A stretch of DNA of 64,000 nucleotides from Flagellimonas spongiicola (GTDB taxonomy: Bacteria > Bacteroidota > Bacteroidia > Flavobacteriales > Flavobacteriaceae), in assembly GCF_023502425.1 (NCBI RefSeq), contig NZ_JAMFMA010000002.1, forward strand, positions 558,001 to 622,000. The letters run 5' to 3'. The position numbers and the translations under genes are program-made. The notes beneath the pieces were generated by a model. That model ran no database searches and was not told the DNA's origin. It saw nothing but the letters and a program-made list of their open reading frames with translations. Of this stretch, positions 16,689 through 25,864 are shown in pieces (position 1 is the stretch's first letter; each line of letters starts with the position of its first letter).

Positions 16689-18352
16689 TGCATAAAAAGC
16701 ATTGGTACATAACAAACATGAAATTCAATCACTTGAAATCAAGTGTGTTGCTGTTCCTGTTTGTTTTCTCACTCACATTATCTGTATCAGCTCAGGAAGA
16801 ATCCAAGGTTACCTCCGAGATAGATACTACAGGGATAAAAATTGGAGAACAGATAAAATATACGATTACCGTAGAAACGGATTCCTTGAATGTGGTCCAT
16901 TTTCCTGAAGGTCAAACCTTTTCGCCTTTGGAAACGGTTGAAGCAATAATGCAAGACACGGTAAAGAACAACAACAAGGTTGTTTTGCAACAAGTTTATG
17001 CGCTAACACAATTTGACAGCGGTGCCTATACCATCCCTCCTCAAAGAATAGCCATTAACGAACAACCCTTTTTTACGGACTCATTCAATATCCGTGTTGC
17101 AGATGTGGCCGTAGATACCACCAAACAAAAAATGTACGACATTAAACCACTTATTCAAGTGGATAAAAGTTATGCGAAGTTGTGGATGACCATTCTTTGG
17201 ATCACAATAGCACTCTTGTTGATTGCATGTTTGGTGTATTGGTTTTTCCTAAGAAAGAAGCCTTTGACGGAAGAAGAAAAAGAAGCACTTTTACCTCCTT
17301 ATGATCGTGCTTTGTTGGAATTGAAAAAGTTAGAAAATTCCAGATACCTCATCCATGATGAATATAAAAAATACTATTCGGAGCTAACAGATATAGTTCG
17401 TTCATATTTGGAGGAAGATGTAAACGTTTCCGCCTTGGAAAGTACCACAGGTCAGTTAATCACCAAATTGGAATTACTTAAAGATGCCGGTGAGTTAAAC
17501 CTTGAGCATGAAACGATAGATCAATTCCAAAAAATTCTTCGAACCGCTGACTTGGTAAAGTTTGCCAAATCCAAACCTTCAACATCTGTTGCAGAGGAAG
17601 ACCGTAAAATGGTGGAGCAAATCGTGGTAAAAACGCATGACGCACTGCCAGAACCAACAGAGGAAGATTTAATACTGACCGCGGAGTATCAATTGGAACT
17701 GGCCAAGAAAAAACAGCGTAAAAGAATAATCTGGGCGGCGGCGATTTTTGTCGGTCTGCTAGTTACCGGAAGTGCATTTTCCATAGCGTATTACGGGTAT
17801 AAAGAAGTCAAGGATACTGTCCTTGGTCACCCTACAAAAGACCTTTTGGAAGGCGAATGGGTAGCAAGTTCGTATGGGTATCCTCCTATTGAAATTGAAA
17901 CTCCACAAGTCCTAATAAGACAAGAAATAGAGCTACCTGAACAGGCAACTGAAGTCGTAAAAAGTCACCAAACCTTTATGAACGGGAAGGTAGATGGATT
18001 GTTTTCGGTATCCACCAATTCCACTACCTACAAAGAAGCTGTTGATCCTGACTTTGAGGCATTGGTTGAAGCCAATCTTGCGCAATTTGAAGGGATGGGT
18101 GTAAAAAATATGTTGACCAAGACCGATGAGTTCAATACTAAATCAGGAGTGTCTGGAATTAAAACCTACGGGTCTGGTTCTTATGAAAATCCAACCACGA
18201 AGCAATCGGCAAGAATCGATTACATGATTCTTTGTTTTGGTGGCAAAGGATTTGTGCAACAAGTAGTGATCTATCATGAAAAAGGAGATGCATATGCGGA
18301 ACAGATCGTGAATAGAATGCTGGCATCTTTGGACGTAAAAACACAAGTATAA
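16688..18352 (+). CDS. Bat-operon membrane protein with N-terminal BatD-like and C-terminal periplasmic domain, 554 aa
   Basis: The ATG at 16688 overlaps the preceding TAA; a second in-frame ATG at 16718 would give a more compact signal peptide (KFNHLKSSVLLFLFVFSL then AQEE). Layout: signal peptide, a beta-rich domain of about 110 residues (TGIKIGEQIKYTITVETDS) resembling the first domain of BatD, a membrane helix at about 160-185, a long cytoplasmic helical segment with DIVRSYLEEDVNVSALEST, a second membrane helix at about 350-372, and a C-terminal domain of about 180 residues that I do not recognise. It lies between the DUF58 and BatA genes, the position where Bacteroidota Bat operons carry an unnamed membrane gene. 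Function unknown; probably part of the Bat complex. Confidence 0.82.
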   Translation: MHKKHWYITNMKFNHLKSSVLLFLFVFSLTLSVSAQEESKVTSEIDTTGIKIGEQIKYTITVETDSLNVVHFPEGQTFSPLETVEAIMQDTVKNNNKVVLQQVYALTQFDSGAYTIPPQRIAINEQPFFTDSFNIRVADVAVDTTKQKMYDIKPLIQVDKSYAKLWMTILWITIALLLIACLVYWFFLRKKPLTEEEKEALLPPYDRALLELKKLENSRYLIHDEYKKYYSELTDIVRSYLEEDVNVSALESTTGQLITKLELLKDAGELNLEHETIDQFQKILRTADLVKFAKSKPSTSVAEEDRKMVEQIVVKTHDALPEPTEEDLILTAEYQLELAKKKQRKRIIWAAAIFVGLLVTGSAFSIAYYGYKEVKDTVLGHPTKDLLEGEWVASSYGYPPIEIETPQVLIRQEIELPEQATEVVKSHQTFMNGKVDGLFSVSTNSTTYKEAVDPDFEALVEANLAQFEGMGVKNMLTKTDEFNTKSGVSGIKTYGSGSYENPTTKQSARIDYMILCFGGKGFVQQVVIYHEKGDAYAEQIVNRMLASLDVKTQV

Positions 18353-19350
18353 TGTTTGATAATATCGAATTTGCAAACCCACAGTTTTTTTGGTTGCTAT
18401 TATTGCTGCCATTGGCTTTGCTATGGTATCTATTCAAACACAAGGAGGAAATGGCCTCTTTGCGAATTTCCAGTATCAAAGGATTTACCATAAATAGCCT
18501 GACTGCCAAATTCAGACCAGTTCTTTTTGCTTTACGCCTTTTGGCATTGGCATCCATAATAACAGCTTTGGCCAGACCGCAAATAGAAGATATTTCCACA
18601 CGTACCAAGACCACAAAAGGTATAGATATTGTAATGGCCATTGATGTTTCCTCAAGTATGTTGGCACGGGATCTTAAGCCGAACAGGCTTTCCGCACTTC
18701 GTGATGTAGCAGGAGAATTCATAAAAAAACGCCCCAATGACCGTATTGGTCTGGTAGGATATGCTGGAGAGAGCTACACCAAAACGCCGATTACCAGCGA
18801 CAAATCCATCGTTTTAAATGCACTGCGTGAAATAAGTTATGGTGATTTGGAAGATGGAACAGCAATTGGCATGGGCTTAGCAACTTCCGTAAATCGATTA
18901 AAAGAAAGTAAGGCAACAAGTAAAGTTATCATCCTATTAACTGATGGAGTCAACAATTCAGGATTTATTGAACCAAAAACTGCCGCAGATTTGGCTATTG
19001 AATTTGGCATTAAGACCTATACTATAGGATTGGGGACCAATGGGAATGCACTTTCACCGGTGGCATACAACCCTGATGGAACATTCAGATATGGTATGCG
19101 TCAGGTGGAAATTGATGAAGCTTTATTAAAAGACATCGCCAAGGTCACGGGTGGTAAATACTTCCGTGCCACAGATAATGAAAAACTTGAAGAAATCTAT
19201 GACGAGATCAACAAGTTGGAAAAAACCGAAATTGAGGAATTCAAATATTACAACTACGATGAAAAATACCGCTCCTTGATTTTCTTGGCGGGAATTTTGT
19301 TGTTATTGGAGTGGGTATTACGTAATTCCGTATTTAAAAGTTTTATTTAA
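18352..19350 (+). CDS. batA: VWA domain membrane protein BatA
   Basis: 332 residues. Two N-terminal membrane helices (about 10-27 and 58-78), a VWA domain of about 190 residues with an intact metal-ion-dependent adhesion site (IVMAIDVSSSMLARD, then DGTAIGMG and LLTDGVNNSG), and a C-terminal membrane helix (about 305-325). This three-helix plus VWA layout is that of BatA. BatA-E were described in Bacteroides fragilis as an aerotolerance locus and in Leptospira as oxidative-stress related; the molecular job is not settled. Its ATG overlaps the upstream stop by one base and BatB starts 3 bases after its stop. Confidence 0.92.
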   Translation: MFDNIEFANPQFFWLLLLLPLALLWYLFKHKEEMASLRISSIKGFTINSLTAKFRPVLFALRLLALASIITALARPQIEDISTRTKTTKGIDIVMAIDVSSSMLARDLKPNRLSALRDVAGEFIKKRPNDRIGLVGYAGESYTKTPITSDKSIVLNALREISYGDLEDGTAIGMGLATSVNRLKESKATSKVIILLTDGVNNSGFIEPKTAADLAIEFGIKTYTIGLGTNGNALSPVAYNPDGTFRYGMRQVEIDEALLKDIAKVTGGKYFRATDNEKLEEIYDEINKLEKTEIEEFKYYNYDEKYRSLIFLAGILLLLEWVLRNSVFKSFI

Positions 19351-19353
19351 GCA

Positions 19354-20400
19354 ATGATTCAGCTTGACGAAAAAGCATATTTCTATCTATTGGCCATTAT
19401 TCCTGTAATGGTTGTGGCCTTCTTTTTCCTTCAAGTTTGGAAGCGAAAGACTCAGAAGCAATTTGCAGAAGCTTCTTTGCTGCGAAAGTTGGCGCCGAAT
19501 CGGTCTAGCTTTAAATCGGCACTCAAATTGATTTTTCTTCTATTGGGGTTGAGCTTTCTTATTCTTGGGTTGGTAAACCCAAAAATCGGTACCAAGTTGG
19601 AAACCGTTAAGCGCGAAGGTGTGGATATTGTATTCGCAGTGGATGTCTCCAAAAGTATGCTTGCAGAGGATATTGCCCCCAACCGACTGGAAAAATCCAA
19701 GCGTTTGGTATCCGAAATCATCAATCAATTGGCAAGTGACCGAATTGGGATTATTGCATATGCGGGACAAGCCTACCCTCAATTGCCAATAACCACAGAT
19801 TATAGTGCGGCGAAAATGTTCTTACAGAGCATGAACACCAATATGCTTTCATCGCAAGGTACTGCAATCAACGCCGCAATTGATTTGGCCAGCACTTACT
19901 ACAATGATGCCGAACAGACCAACAGGGTGTTGTTCATTGTTTCTGACGGAGAAGATCATTCCGAAAGTTCAACCATTGAGGCTGTGGATAAAGCTATTCA
20001 AAATGGTATCCGCATCTATACAATTGGTGTGGGAAAACCCAAAGGTGCACCAATTCCCTTAAAAAGAAACGGCATTGTTGAGGGATTGAAAAAAGACAAT
20101 CAAGGCGAAGTAGTAATCACGAAACTCAACGAAGCCGTATTGGCTGAAATTGCAGAAGAAGGTAATGGACAATATATTGATGGTTCCAACACGGAAAATG
20201 CTGTGGAATACATTAAGGAGCAATTGAACCAAATGGATAAGAAGGAATTTGAAGCCAAGCAATTTGCTGAATATAAGGACCAATTTCAATGGTTCTTGGG
20301 CATAGGGCTTTTCTTTTTATTTTTGGACATTTTCCTATTGGACAGGAAGACACGATGGTTGAAGAAATTAAATCTTTTTAATGAACATGATGATGCATAA
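19354..20400 (+). CDS. batB: VWA domain membrane protein BatB
   Basis: 348 residues, homologous in layout to BatA: two N-terminal membrane helices (about 7-27 and 53-75), a VWA domain with intact MIDAS (IVFAVDVSKSMLAED, SSQGTAINAAI, FIVSDGEDHSES) and a final membrane helix (about 308-328). The longer insertion NGIVEGLKKDNQGEVV between the last strands is typical of BatB. Its last 20 bases overlap the start assigned to BatC. Probably forms a membrane complex with BatA. Confidence 0.92.
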   Translation: MIQLDEKAYFYLLAIIPVMVVAFFFLQVWKRKTQKQFAEASLLRKLAPNRSSFKSALKLIFLLLGLSFLILGLVNPKIGTKLETVKREGVDIVFAVDVSKSMLAEDIAPNRLEKSKRLVSEIINQLASDRIGIIAYAGQAYPQLPITTDYSAAKMFLQSMNTNMLSSQGTAINAAIDLASTYYNDAEQTNRVLFIVSDGEDHSESSTIEAVDKAIQNGIRIYTIGVGKPKGAPIPLKRNGIVEGLKKDNQGEVVITKLNEAVLAEIAEEGNGQYIDGSNTENAVEYIKEQLNQMDKKEFEAKQFAEYKDQFQWFLGIGLFFLFLDIFLLDRKTRWLKKLNLFNEHDDA

Positions 20401-21274
20401 GACGAGTTTGTTATTGGTCATGTCACTTCTAATAACCTGGGGATATGGCCAGGAAGAAACGGAGGAAGCCAAAGTCGCAGAAAAAGCACTTCAAGCTTCC
20501 ACCAACTTGACTTGGGAAGCCAATATGGAATTGACCACAAATGATTTTATCACTGCAGAGGGTGAATACCGCAAGGCGATTTCCAAAAGTGAGGACAATA
20601 CCGTGGCCCCATTCAATCTAGGTACTGCGTATTACAATCGGGAAAGTTATAGTGAAGCCTTTGGTAGGTTTAAACAGGCGGGTGAAAAATCCAAGGAAAA
20701 GCCTAATAAACACAAGGCGTTCCATAATATGGGCAACGTGTTCATGAAAAACAAGGAATACCAAAAAGCTGTTGAAGCATACAAGGAAGCCTTGCGGAAC
20801 AATCCAACAGACGAGGAAACCCGATATAATCTAGCGCTGGCCAAGAAAATGTTGGAAAAAGAACAAGAGGAACAAAACAACGACCAGAACGACGATAATA
20901 AGGATCAACAAGATCAAGACAATCAAAAGGATAAAAACCAAGACCAGAACAACGAGGGCGAAAACAACAAGGATCAAGAAGGCGAGCAGGACGAGAATGA
21001 GAACAAAGATGAGGGTGATGATGGTAAGAATGGTCAAAATGAAACTGAAGAAAACAAAGAAGGTGACGGCGAAGAAAAGAAAGAACAGGAACAAAAACCT
21101 GATGAAGGTGATGAGCCTGAAGAAAAACAACAACAACCTCGTCCTAACCAACTCTCCAAACAGCAGATCCAGAATTTGCTAGAGGCCATGCAAAATGAAG
21201 AGAAAAAAGTGCAGGAGAAAATGGAGGCCAAAAAAGTGAAAGGAAAAAAAATTAAAAACGAGAAGGATTGGTAA
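20381..21274 (+). CDS. batC: TPR protein BatC with acidic low-complexity tail
   Basis: 297 residues. A signal peptide (several possible starts at 20381, 20387, 20390 and 20393; the first is used here and overlaps batB by 20 bases) is followed by about three tetratricopeptide repeats (residues about 45-165, for example APFNLGTAYYNRESYSEAF and KAFHNMGNVFMKNKEYQKAV). Residues about 170-265 are extremely rich in Glu, Asp, Asn, Gln and Lys and must be disordered. A basic helical end follows. This matches BatC, a periplasmic TPR protein of the aerotolerance operon. Its TAA overlaps the next ATG by one base. Confidence 0.9.
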   Translation: MNMMMHKTSLLLVMSLLITWGYGQEETEEAKVAEKALQASTNLTWEANMELTTNDFITAEGEYRKAISKSEDNTVAPFNLGTAYYNRESYSEAFGRFKQAGEKSKEKPNKHKAFHNMGNVFMKNKEYQKAVEAYKEALRNNPTDEETRYNLALAKKMLEKEQEEQNNDQNDDNKDQQDQDNQKDKNQDQNNEGENNKDQEGEQDENENKDEGDDGKNGQNETEENKEGDGEEKKEQEQKPDEGDEPEEKQQQPRPNQLSKQQIQNLLEAMQNEEKKVQEKMEAKKVKGKKIKNEKDW

Positions 21275-23061
21275 TGAAAAGCAGGAACCACATATTACTG
21301 TTTTTTGCCTGTATCCCTTTCCTTTTTGGGAGCACGTTACATGCTCAGGAAACTGCTGAAGAAGTTTCGTTTAAGATGATTTTGAGCAAGGAGAAGTTAG
21401 GTGTAAATGAACGCCTTCGCGTTGAATTCACCATGAATAAGGATGGCGATAATTTTGTGCCACCGCAATTTGATGGCTTCAATGTTGCCATGGGACCTTC
21501 GCAATCTATCAGCTCTTCTTGGGTTAACGGAAAGCGCAGTTTTTCCAAAACCTACTCTTACATATTGGTACCAACGGCAAGAGGTAGATTTACAATCAAA
21601 CAAGCCACTATTGAGATTGAAGGTGAAACCTACAAAACACTGCCCAAAACCATTGAAGTAACGGCTGCAGTAGACAAACCTAGTGATCAAAGAACCGTTG
21701 ACGATGTTGCAGACGAGAGTCTTCACTTGGTAGCAGAGGTTTCAGATGCAAGTCCTTTTCTAAACGAAGCAGTGACCGTAGTCTATAAGCTATATGTTGG
21801 CCATTCCATTAGGGTAACGAACTACAGGTCATTGGACAATCCAACTTATAACAACTTTTGGAGCCAAGAAATTGACGTATCCAAACCCAAACCAAAGAAT
21901 ACTACCTACAACGGTAAGCCCTATTTATCAGTGGTGCTTAAAAAAGTGGTTTTATATCCTCAAAAATCAGGCAAATTGGACATTGAACCATTAGCCCTGG
22001 AAATTTATGTGGATGTACCAACCAATAGAAGGGATTTCTTCGGCGGTAGAATCTATACGCAAACAACAAAAACAGTATCTGCAGGCAGCAGAACTTTAAA
22101 TGTAAAAGTGTTACCAGTTGCTGGAAAACCAGCGAATTTTGGTGGAGCCGTTGGGGATTTCGATTTCAGCGTAACCACAAGTAAAAAGGAACTGAATGCG
22201 TCGGAATCATTACAAGCTAGGGTTGAAGTGTCCGGCAAAGGAAATCTAAAACTCTTTCAACTCCCTGAACCAGAATTGCCAAGTGCATTAGAGGTTTATG
22301 AGCCTGAATTTGATGAAAAAGTACGAACCATTAGTACAGGAATGGAAGGTAAAGTGGCCAACAATTACACTATTGTCCCCAATTACCGAGGAAAATATCC
22401 AATACCAAGTATATCATTTAGTTATTTCAATCCCAAAACGGCAAAGTATGTTACGCTCAATTCAGATGAAATAAACATTGAAGTGCTTGAAGGACCTCTC
22501 GGTTCTGAGGAAAATACTGTAGCTGCCACAAACAATAGACAGGTGGTTGTGCCTACAGGAAAACAATTTCATTTCATTAAGTTAAGTCCCAACCTGAATA
22601 AGATAGGGGCCAAGTATTTCTTTGGTTCTTCCAAGTTTTTCTTAATGCTATTTGGTCCGTTATTGCTTATTCCGATTGCTGTTTTCTCCTTTAAAAAACG
22701 AGAGGCAATTGCAAGTGATGTTGTGGGCAACAAAATAAAGCAGGCCAACAGATTGGCAAGAAAATACCTTTCTACCGCAAAAAAAGAACTAGGTAACAAA
22801 GAAGCCTTCTATGTTGCATTGGAAAAAGGGCTTCACAATTACTTAAAAGCAAAATTGAAGATTGAAACTTCAGAATTCAGCAAGGAGAAAATCACCAATA
22901 TATTGAACGATAAAAGTGTTTCCTCCGATGACGTAGAAGGTTTTATCAGTTTATTGAAAAATTGCGAAATGGCCCGTTATAGCCCATTCTCAGATGTACA
23001 GATGCAACATGATTATGAAAAGGCCAGTGAAGTGATTTCCAAATTAGACAAGCAGCTATGA
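21274..23061 (+). CDS. batD: BatD-like membrane protein
   Basis: 595 residues from the ATG at 21274, which shares a base with the batC stop; an in-frame TTG at 21268 is less likely. Signal peptide (HILLFFACIPFLFG...LHAQE), then about 420 residues of beta-sandwich repeats with the BatD features SWVNGKRSFSKTYSYILVP and VVLYPQKSGKLDIEP, one membrane helix at about residues 447-468, and a cytoplasmic helical tail (about 480-595). The periplasmic part with a single C-proximal membrane anchor is the BatD architecture; its partners are BatA and BatB. The batE ATG overlaps its last four bases. Confidence 0.9.
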   Translation: MKSRNHILLFFACIPFLFGSTLHAQETAEEVSFKMILSKEKLGVNERLRVEFTMNKDGDNFVPPQFDGFNVAMGPSQSISSSWVNGKRSFSKTYSYILVPTARGRFTIKQATIEIEGETYKTLPKTIEVTAAVDKPSDQRTVDDVADESLHLVAEVSDASPFLNEAVTVVYKLYVGHSIRVTNYRSLDNPTYNNFWSQEIDVSKPKPKNTTYNGKPYLSVVLKKVVLYPQKSGKLDIEPLALEIYVDVPTNRRDFFGGRIYTQTTKTVSAGSRTLNVKVLPVAGKPANFGGAVGDFDFSVTTSKKELNASESLQARVEVSGKGNLKLFQLPEPELPSALEVYEPEFDEKVRTISTGMEGKVANNYTIVPNYRGKYPIPSISFSYFNPKTAKYVTLNSDEINIEVLEGPLGSEENTVAATNNRQVVVPTGKQFHFIKLSPNLNKIGAKYFFGSSKFFLMLFGPLLLIPIAVFSFKKREAIASDVVGNKIKQANRLARKYLSTAKKELGNKEAFYVALEKGLHNYLKAKLKIETSEFSKEKITNILNDKSVSSDDVEGFISLLKNCEMARYSPFSDVQMQHDYEKASEVISKLDKQL

Positions 23062-23819
23062 GAAAACTGATTTTGACCATAGTAATTGTATTTTCAGCCT
23101 TCTTGGGTACTGCCCAAAACGCAGCCCTATTTAATCAGGCCACAGAATTCTACAATAAAGGTGAATACGAAAGGGCTATTGCTAATTATGAAAAAATCTT
23201 GGCAAATGGACAGCATTCAGCGGAATTATACTTCAATCTGGGAAATTGCCATTACAAACTAAATGCAATTGGCCCAAGCATACTGAATTACGAAAAAGCC
23301 TTGCTGTTAAAACCCAATGACAAGGAAATCCGAAACAACTTAGGGTATGCTCAAAACATGCGATTGGATGCCGTAGAAGAAATGCCGAAAACGGAAATAG
23401 CCCAAATTTATGAGGGAATGGTCAACTTTTTCTCATTTGATCAATGGGCCTATCTTGCAGTTGCATTTATGCTTCTATTTGTTCTGGCTTACTTGGCCTA
23501 TTTCTTTTTGCGATTGGCCTCCCAAAAGAGGATAGCCTTTATTTGCAGTATGACGAGTATTTTACTTGGATTTATATGCGTTTTGTTTTCTTATCTTCAA
23601 TATCAAGAGTTTAAAAACGACAACCCGGCCATTGTTTTTAGCAAGGAAGTAAACATTAATTCCGAACCAAACAATTCCAGTGAAATTGTCTTTACTTTGC
23701 ATGAAGGAACCAAAGTGAACGTTCTGGAAAAGTTAAACAATTGGAAAAAGATCAGCATTGCCGATGGGCAGACAGGCTGGATAGAAGCAGAGAATATTAA
23801 ATTGTTGAAGGATTTTTAA
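23058..23819 (+). CDS. batE: BatE: TPR and SH3-like domain membrane protein
   Basis: 253 residues. Signal peptide (MRKLILTIVIVFSAFLGTAQ), two TPR units (residues about 25-100, with ERAIANYEKILANGQ and LYFNLGNCHYKLNAIG), two membrane helices (about 133-153 and 163-183), and a bacterial SH3-like domain at the C-terminus (about 190-250, with VNINSEPNNSSEIVFTLHEG and NNWKKISIADGQTGWIEAE). This order is that of BatE. It ends the eight-gene operon; the ATGA overlap with batD indicates coupled translation. No clear terminator follows, only a short AT-rich gap. Confidence 0.9.
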   Translation: MRKLILTIVIVFSAFLGTAQNAALFNQATEFYNKGEYERAIANYEKILANGQHSAELYFNLGNCHYKLNAIGPSILNYEKALLLKPNDKEIRNNLGYAQNMRLDAVEEMPKTEIAQIYEGMVNFFSFDQWAYLAVAFMLLFVLAYLAYFFLRLASQKRIAFICSMTSILLGFICVLFSYLQYQEFKNDNPAIVFSKEVNINSEPNNSSEIVFTLHEGTKVNVLEKLNNWKKISIADGQTGWIEAENIKLLKDF

Positions 23820-23852
23820 AATTTATTTAACAAAAAAGATACTTGTTAATTT

Positions 23853-23860
23853 TATTTTTG
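23853..23860 (+). promoter_or_regulatory. Candidate -7 box upstream of the small exported protein gene
   Basis: TATTTTTG matches TAnnTTTG exactly and lies 18 bases before the TTG start at 23879. The expected TTG about 19-21 bases further upstream is absent (a TTG at 23843 is too close). Confidence 0.35.
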
Positions 23861-23878
23861 TTTTAAAGAGTTAGAATT

Positions 23879-24187
23879 TTGTTGAAGACCATTGCACATC
23901 CCTTAATTGGTTTTCTGCTAATATTTTCCATATTGGCACCTTCCGTTATACAATTGGTTGACAATGATTCTCCAATTGCCATACTTATGGATTCCTCTGA
24001 GGAAGAAAAGAACAACGATCAAGAATCTGAAAAGAAGATGGGTGAAAAGGATATGTATTTAAACCCGTGTTCTTTAGCCCAAAATATCATCGATCAAAAT
24101 AGTAGAGCCGAAGTACTCGAACAATCGTTCATCCTTTTGGATGCGACTTCCGAGATTTTTCTTCCACCTCCCGAACAGATGGTTTAA
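23879..24187 (+). CDS. Small protein with N-terminal membrane segment, 102 aa, unusual TTG start
   Basis: 102 residues. No ATG or GTG is available in this frame before the hydrophobic N-terminus, and a stop lies at 23864, so translation must start at TTG 23879 or TTG 23882. The N-terminus (AHPLIGFLLIFSILAPSV) is a signal anchor or signal peptide; the rest is acidic with many Glu and Lys (SSEEEKNNDQESEKK), and ends in FLPPPEQMV. Not assignable to a family. It lies between batE and the first SulP gene; whether it belongs to either is open. Codon use and the clean frame suggest a real gene. Confidence 0.6.
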   Translation: MLKTIAHPLIGFLLIFSILAPSVIQLVDNDSPIAILMDSSEEEKNNDQESEKKMGEKDMYLNPCSLAQNIIDQNSRAEVLEQSFILLDATSEIFLPPPEQMV

Positions 24188-24265
24188 TATCCAGCCCTTT
24201 TTAACATCAATTTTAAACCGCCTCCAACCTAAAAACAATTAAGGAGGCATCAACTTTTCATTATC

Positions 24266-25858
24266 ATGTTCAAGCATATTAAAAGTGACTTGCCTGCAAG
24301 TATCGTAGTATTTTTTGTTGCCTTACCATTATGTTTAGGTATTGCATTAGCCAGTGGAGCCCCATTATTTTCCGGGCTTATTGCTGGCATAATTGGTGGT
24401 ATCATAGTAGGTGCCCTTAGTGGTTCCCACATTGGTGTTAGTGGGCCAGCTGCTGGTTTGGCAGCAATTGTATTAACAGCTATAGGCTCTTTAGGAGGTT
24501 TCGAGAATTTTTTAGTTGCTGTTGTACTTGGTGGTCTTATCCAAATATTGTTCAGTATTTTAAAAGCTGGTGTAATCGCATATTACTTTCCATCATCTGT
24601 GATCAAAGGAATGTTGACCGGTATTGGTATCATCATCATTCTTAAACAAATACCACATTTCTTTGGCTACAACGACAGTCCAGAAGGTGATTTTGCATTT
24701 ATTCAAATGGACGGTGAAAACACGTTTAGTGGAATTTTCAATGCTCTAAAATCCATTAGCCCTGGAGCAACCTTAATTGCCATTGTATCCTTGGCTATTT
24801 TAATCCTATGGGATAAAGTATTAACTAAAAAAGGTAAAATTTTTCAGCTTATACAAGGGCCCTTGGTGGCCGTAGTGTTAGGAATAATCTATTATGCGGT
24901 TACAAAAGATGACGCTTACTGGGGAATAGGCTCTGAGTTTTTGGTAAGTGTACCTATTCCTGAGAGCTTGGAAACTGCTAGCAACCTCTTAAGTTTTCCA
25001 AACTTTGCCGTAATTACCAATACCGAAATCTGGATCACCGCATTTACGATTGCATTAGTAGCTAGTTTGGAGACACTTTTATGTGTTGAGGCAACCGACA
25101 AATTGGATCCTTTGAAGAGAACAACCCCAACCAACAAGGAATTGTTTGCACAGGGTGTTGGTAATACCGTTTCTGGCTTGGTAGGTGGTTTACCTGTAAC
25201 CCAAGTAATTGTAAGAAGTTCCGCAAACATTCAATCTGGAGGAAGAACTAAGGCCTCTGCAATCATTCATGGTTTTTTCCTTTTGATTTCAGTTATCCTA
25301 ATTCCAAAGTTGTTGAATATGATTCCGCTATCTGTCTTGGCTGCGATTCTGTTCATCGTTGGATATAAACTTGCGAAACCTGCATTATTCAAGAAAATGT
25401 ATACCCTTGGATGGAAACAGTTTGTTCCATTCGTTGTAACCGTAGTTGGTATCGTGTTTACAGATTTGTTAGTTGGTATTGGCCTTGGTTTACTGGTAGG
25501 TATTGTTGTAATTCTACTTAAGAGCTACCAAAATTCACATTTCTTGCATATTGAAGATAAAAGTAATGGCAAGCATAAAATTAAAATGACACTTGCCGAG
25601 GAAGTGACGTTCTTTAACAAAGGAGCCATCCTTAAAGAATTGGATAGTCTTCCAAACGACACTTATTTAGAACTTAATGTTCTGAATACACGCTACTTGG
25701 ACAACGATATCATCGAAATCCTGGAAGATTTTGCTTTTAAAGCAAAACAGCGAAACATAGACATTCAACTGGTGTCCGAACGAGGTATTGAAGAAAATCC
25801 TGCCAGTTATATCGAATTCTTTAGAAATCGACCAAAAGTGAATCCTGTTTTAAAGTAA
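24266..25858 (+). CDS. SulP family anion transporter with STAS domain (bicarbonate candidate)
   Basis: 530 residues. About 11-14 membrane helices start with DLPASIVVFFVALPLCLGIALASGAP, the SulP signature helix, with SGSHIGVSGPAAGLAAIV shortly after. A cytoplasmic STAS-like domain fills about residues 430-520 (YLELNVLNTRYLDNDIIEILEDF). SulP proteins carry sulfate, bicarbonate or other anions; the following UspA and carbonic anhydrase genes make bicarbonate the likely substrate, as in the SulP-carbonic anhydrase pairs of marine bacteria. In its leader GCCTCC (24220-24225) can pair with GGAGGC (24243-24248), which would hide an unusually good Shine-Dalgarno-like AAGGAGG placed rather far (17 bases) from the ATG. 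Confidence 0.87.
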   Translation: MFKHIKSDLPASIVVFFVALPLCLGIALASGAPLFSGLIAGIIGGIIVGALSGSHIGVSGPAAGLAAIVLTAIGSLGGFENFLVAVVLGGLIQILFSILKAGVIAYYFPSSVIKGMLTGIGIIIILKQIPHFFGYNDSPEGDFAFIQMDGENTFSGIFNALKSISPGATLIAIVSLAILILWDKVLTKKGKIFQLIQGPLVAVVLGIIYYAVTKDDAYWGIGSEFLVSVPIPESLETASNLLSFPNFAVITNTEIWITAFTIALVASLETLLCVEATDKLDPLKRTTPTNKELFAQGVGNTVSGLVGGLPVTQVIVRSSANIQSGGRTKASAIIHGFFLLISVILIPKLLNMIPLSVLAAILFIVGYKLAKPALFKKMYTLGWKQFVPFVVTVVGIVFTDLLVGIGLGLLVGIVVILLKSYQNSHFLHIEDKSNGKHKIKMTLAEEVTFFNKGAILKELDSLPNDTYLELNVLNTRYLDNDIIEILEDFAFKAKQRNIDIQLVSERGIEENPASYIEFFRNRPKVNPVLK

Positions 25859-25864
25859 AACAAC

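Noticed and set aside
14731-20400. MoxR ATPase with VWA proteins as a ternary conflict (MoxR-VWA-effector) system
   Set aside because: The whole order matches the standard Bat aerotolerance operon of Bacteroidota, with TPR and BatD proteins and no effector.
20831-21151. Minus-strand ORF of 106 codons, almost only Phe, Leu, Ile, Val
   Set aside because: It is the complement of the Glu/Asp/Asn/Lys-rich tail of BatC; the hydrophobic composition is an artefact of that bias.
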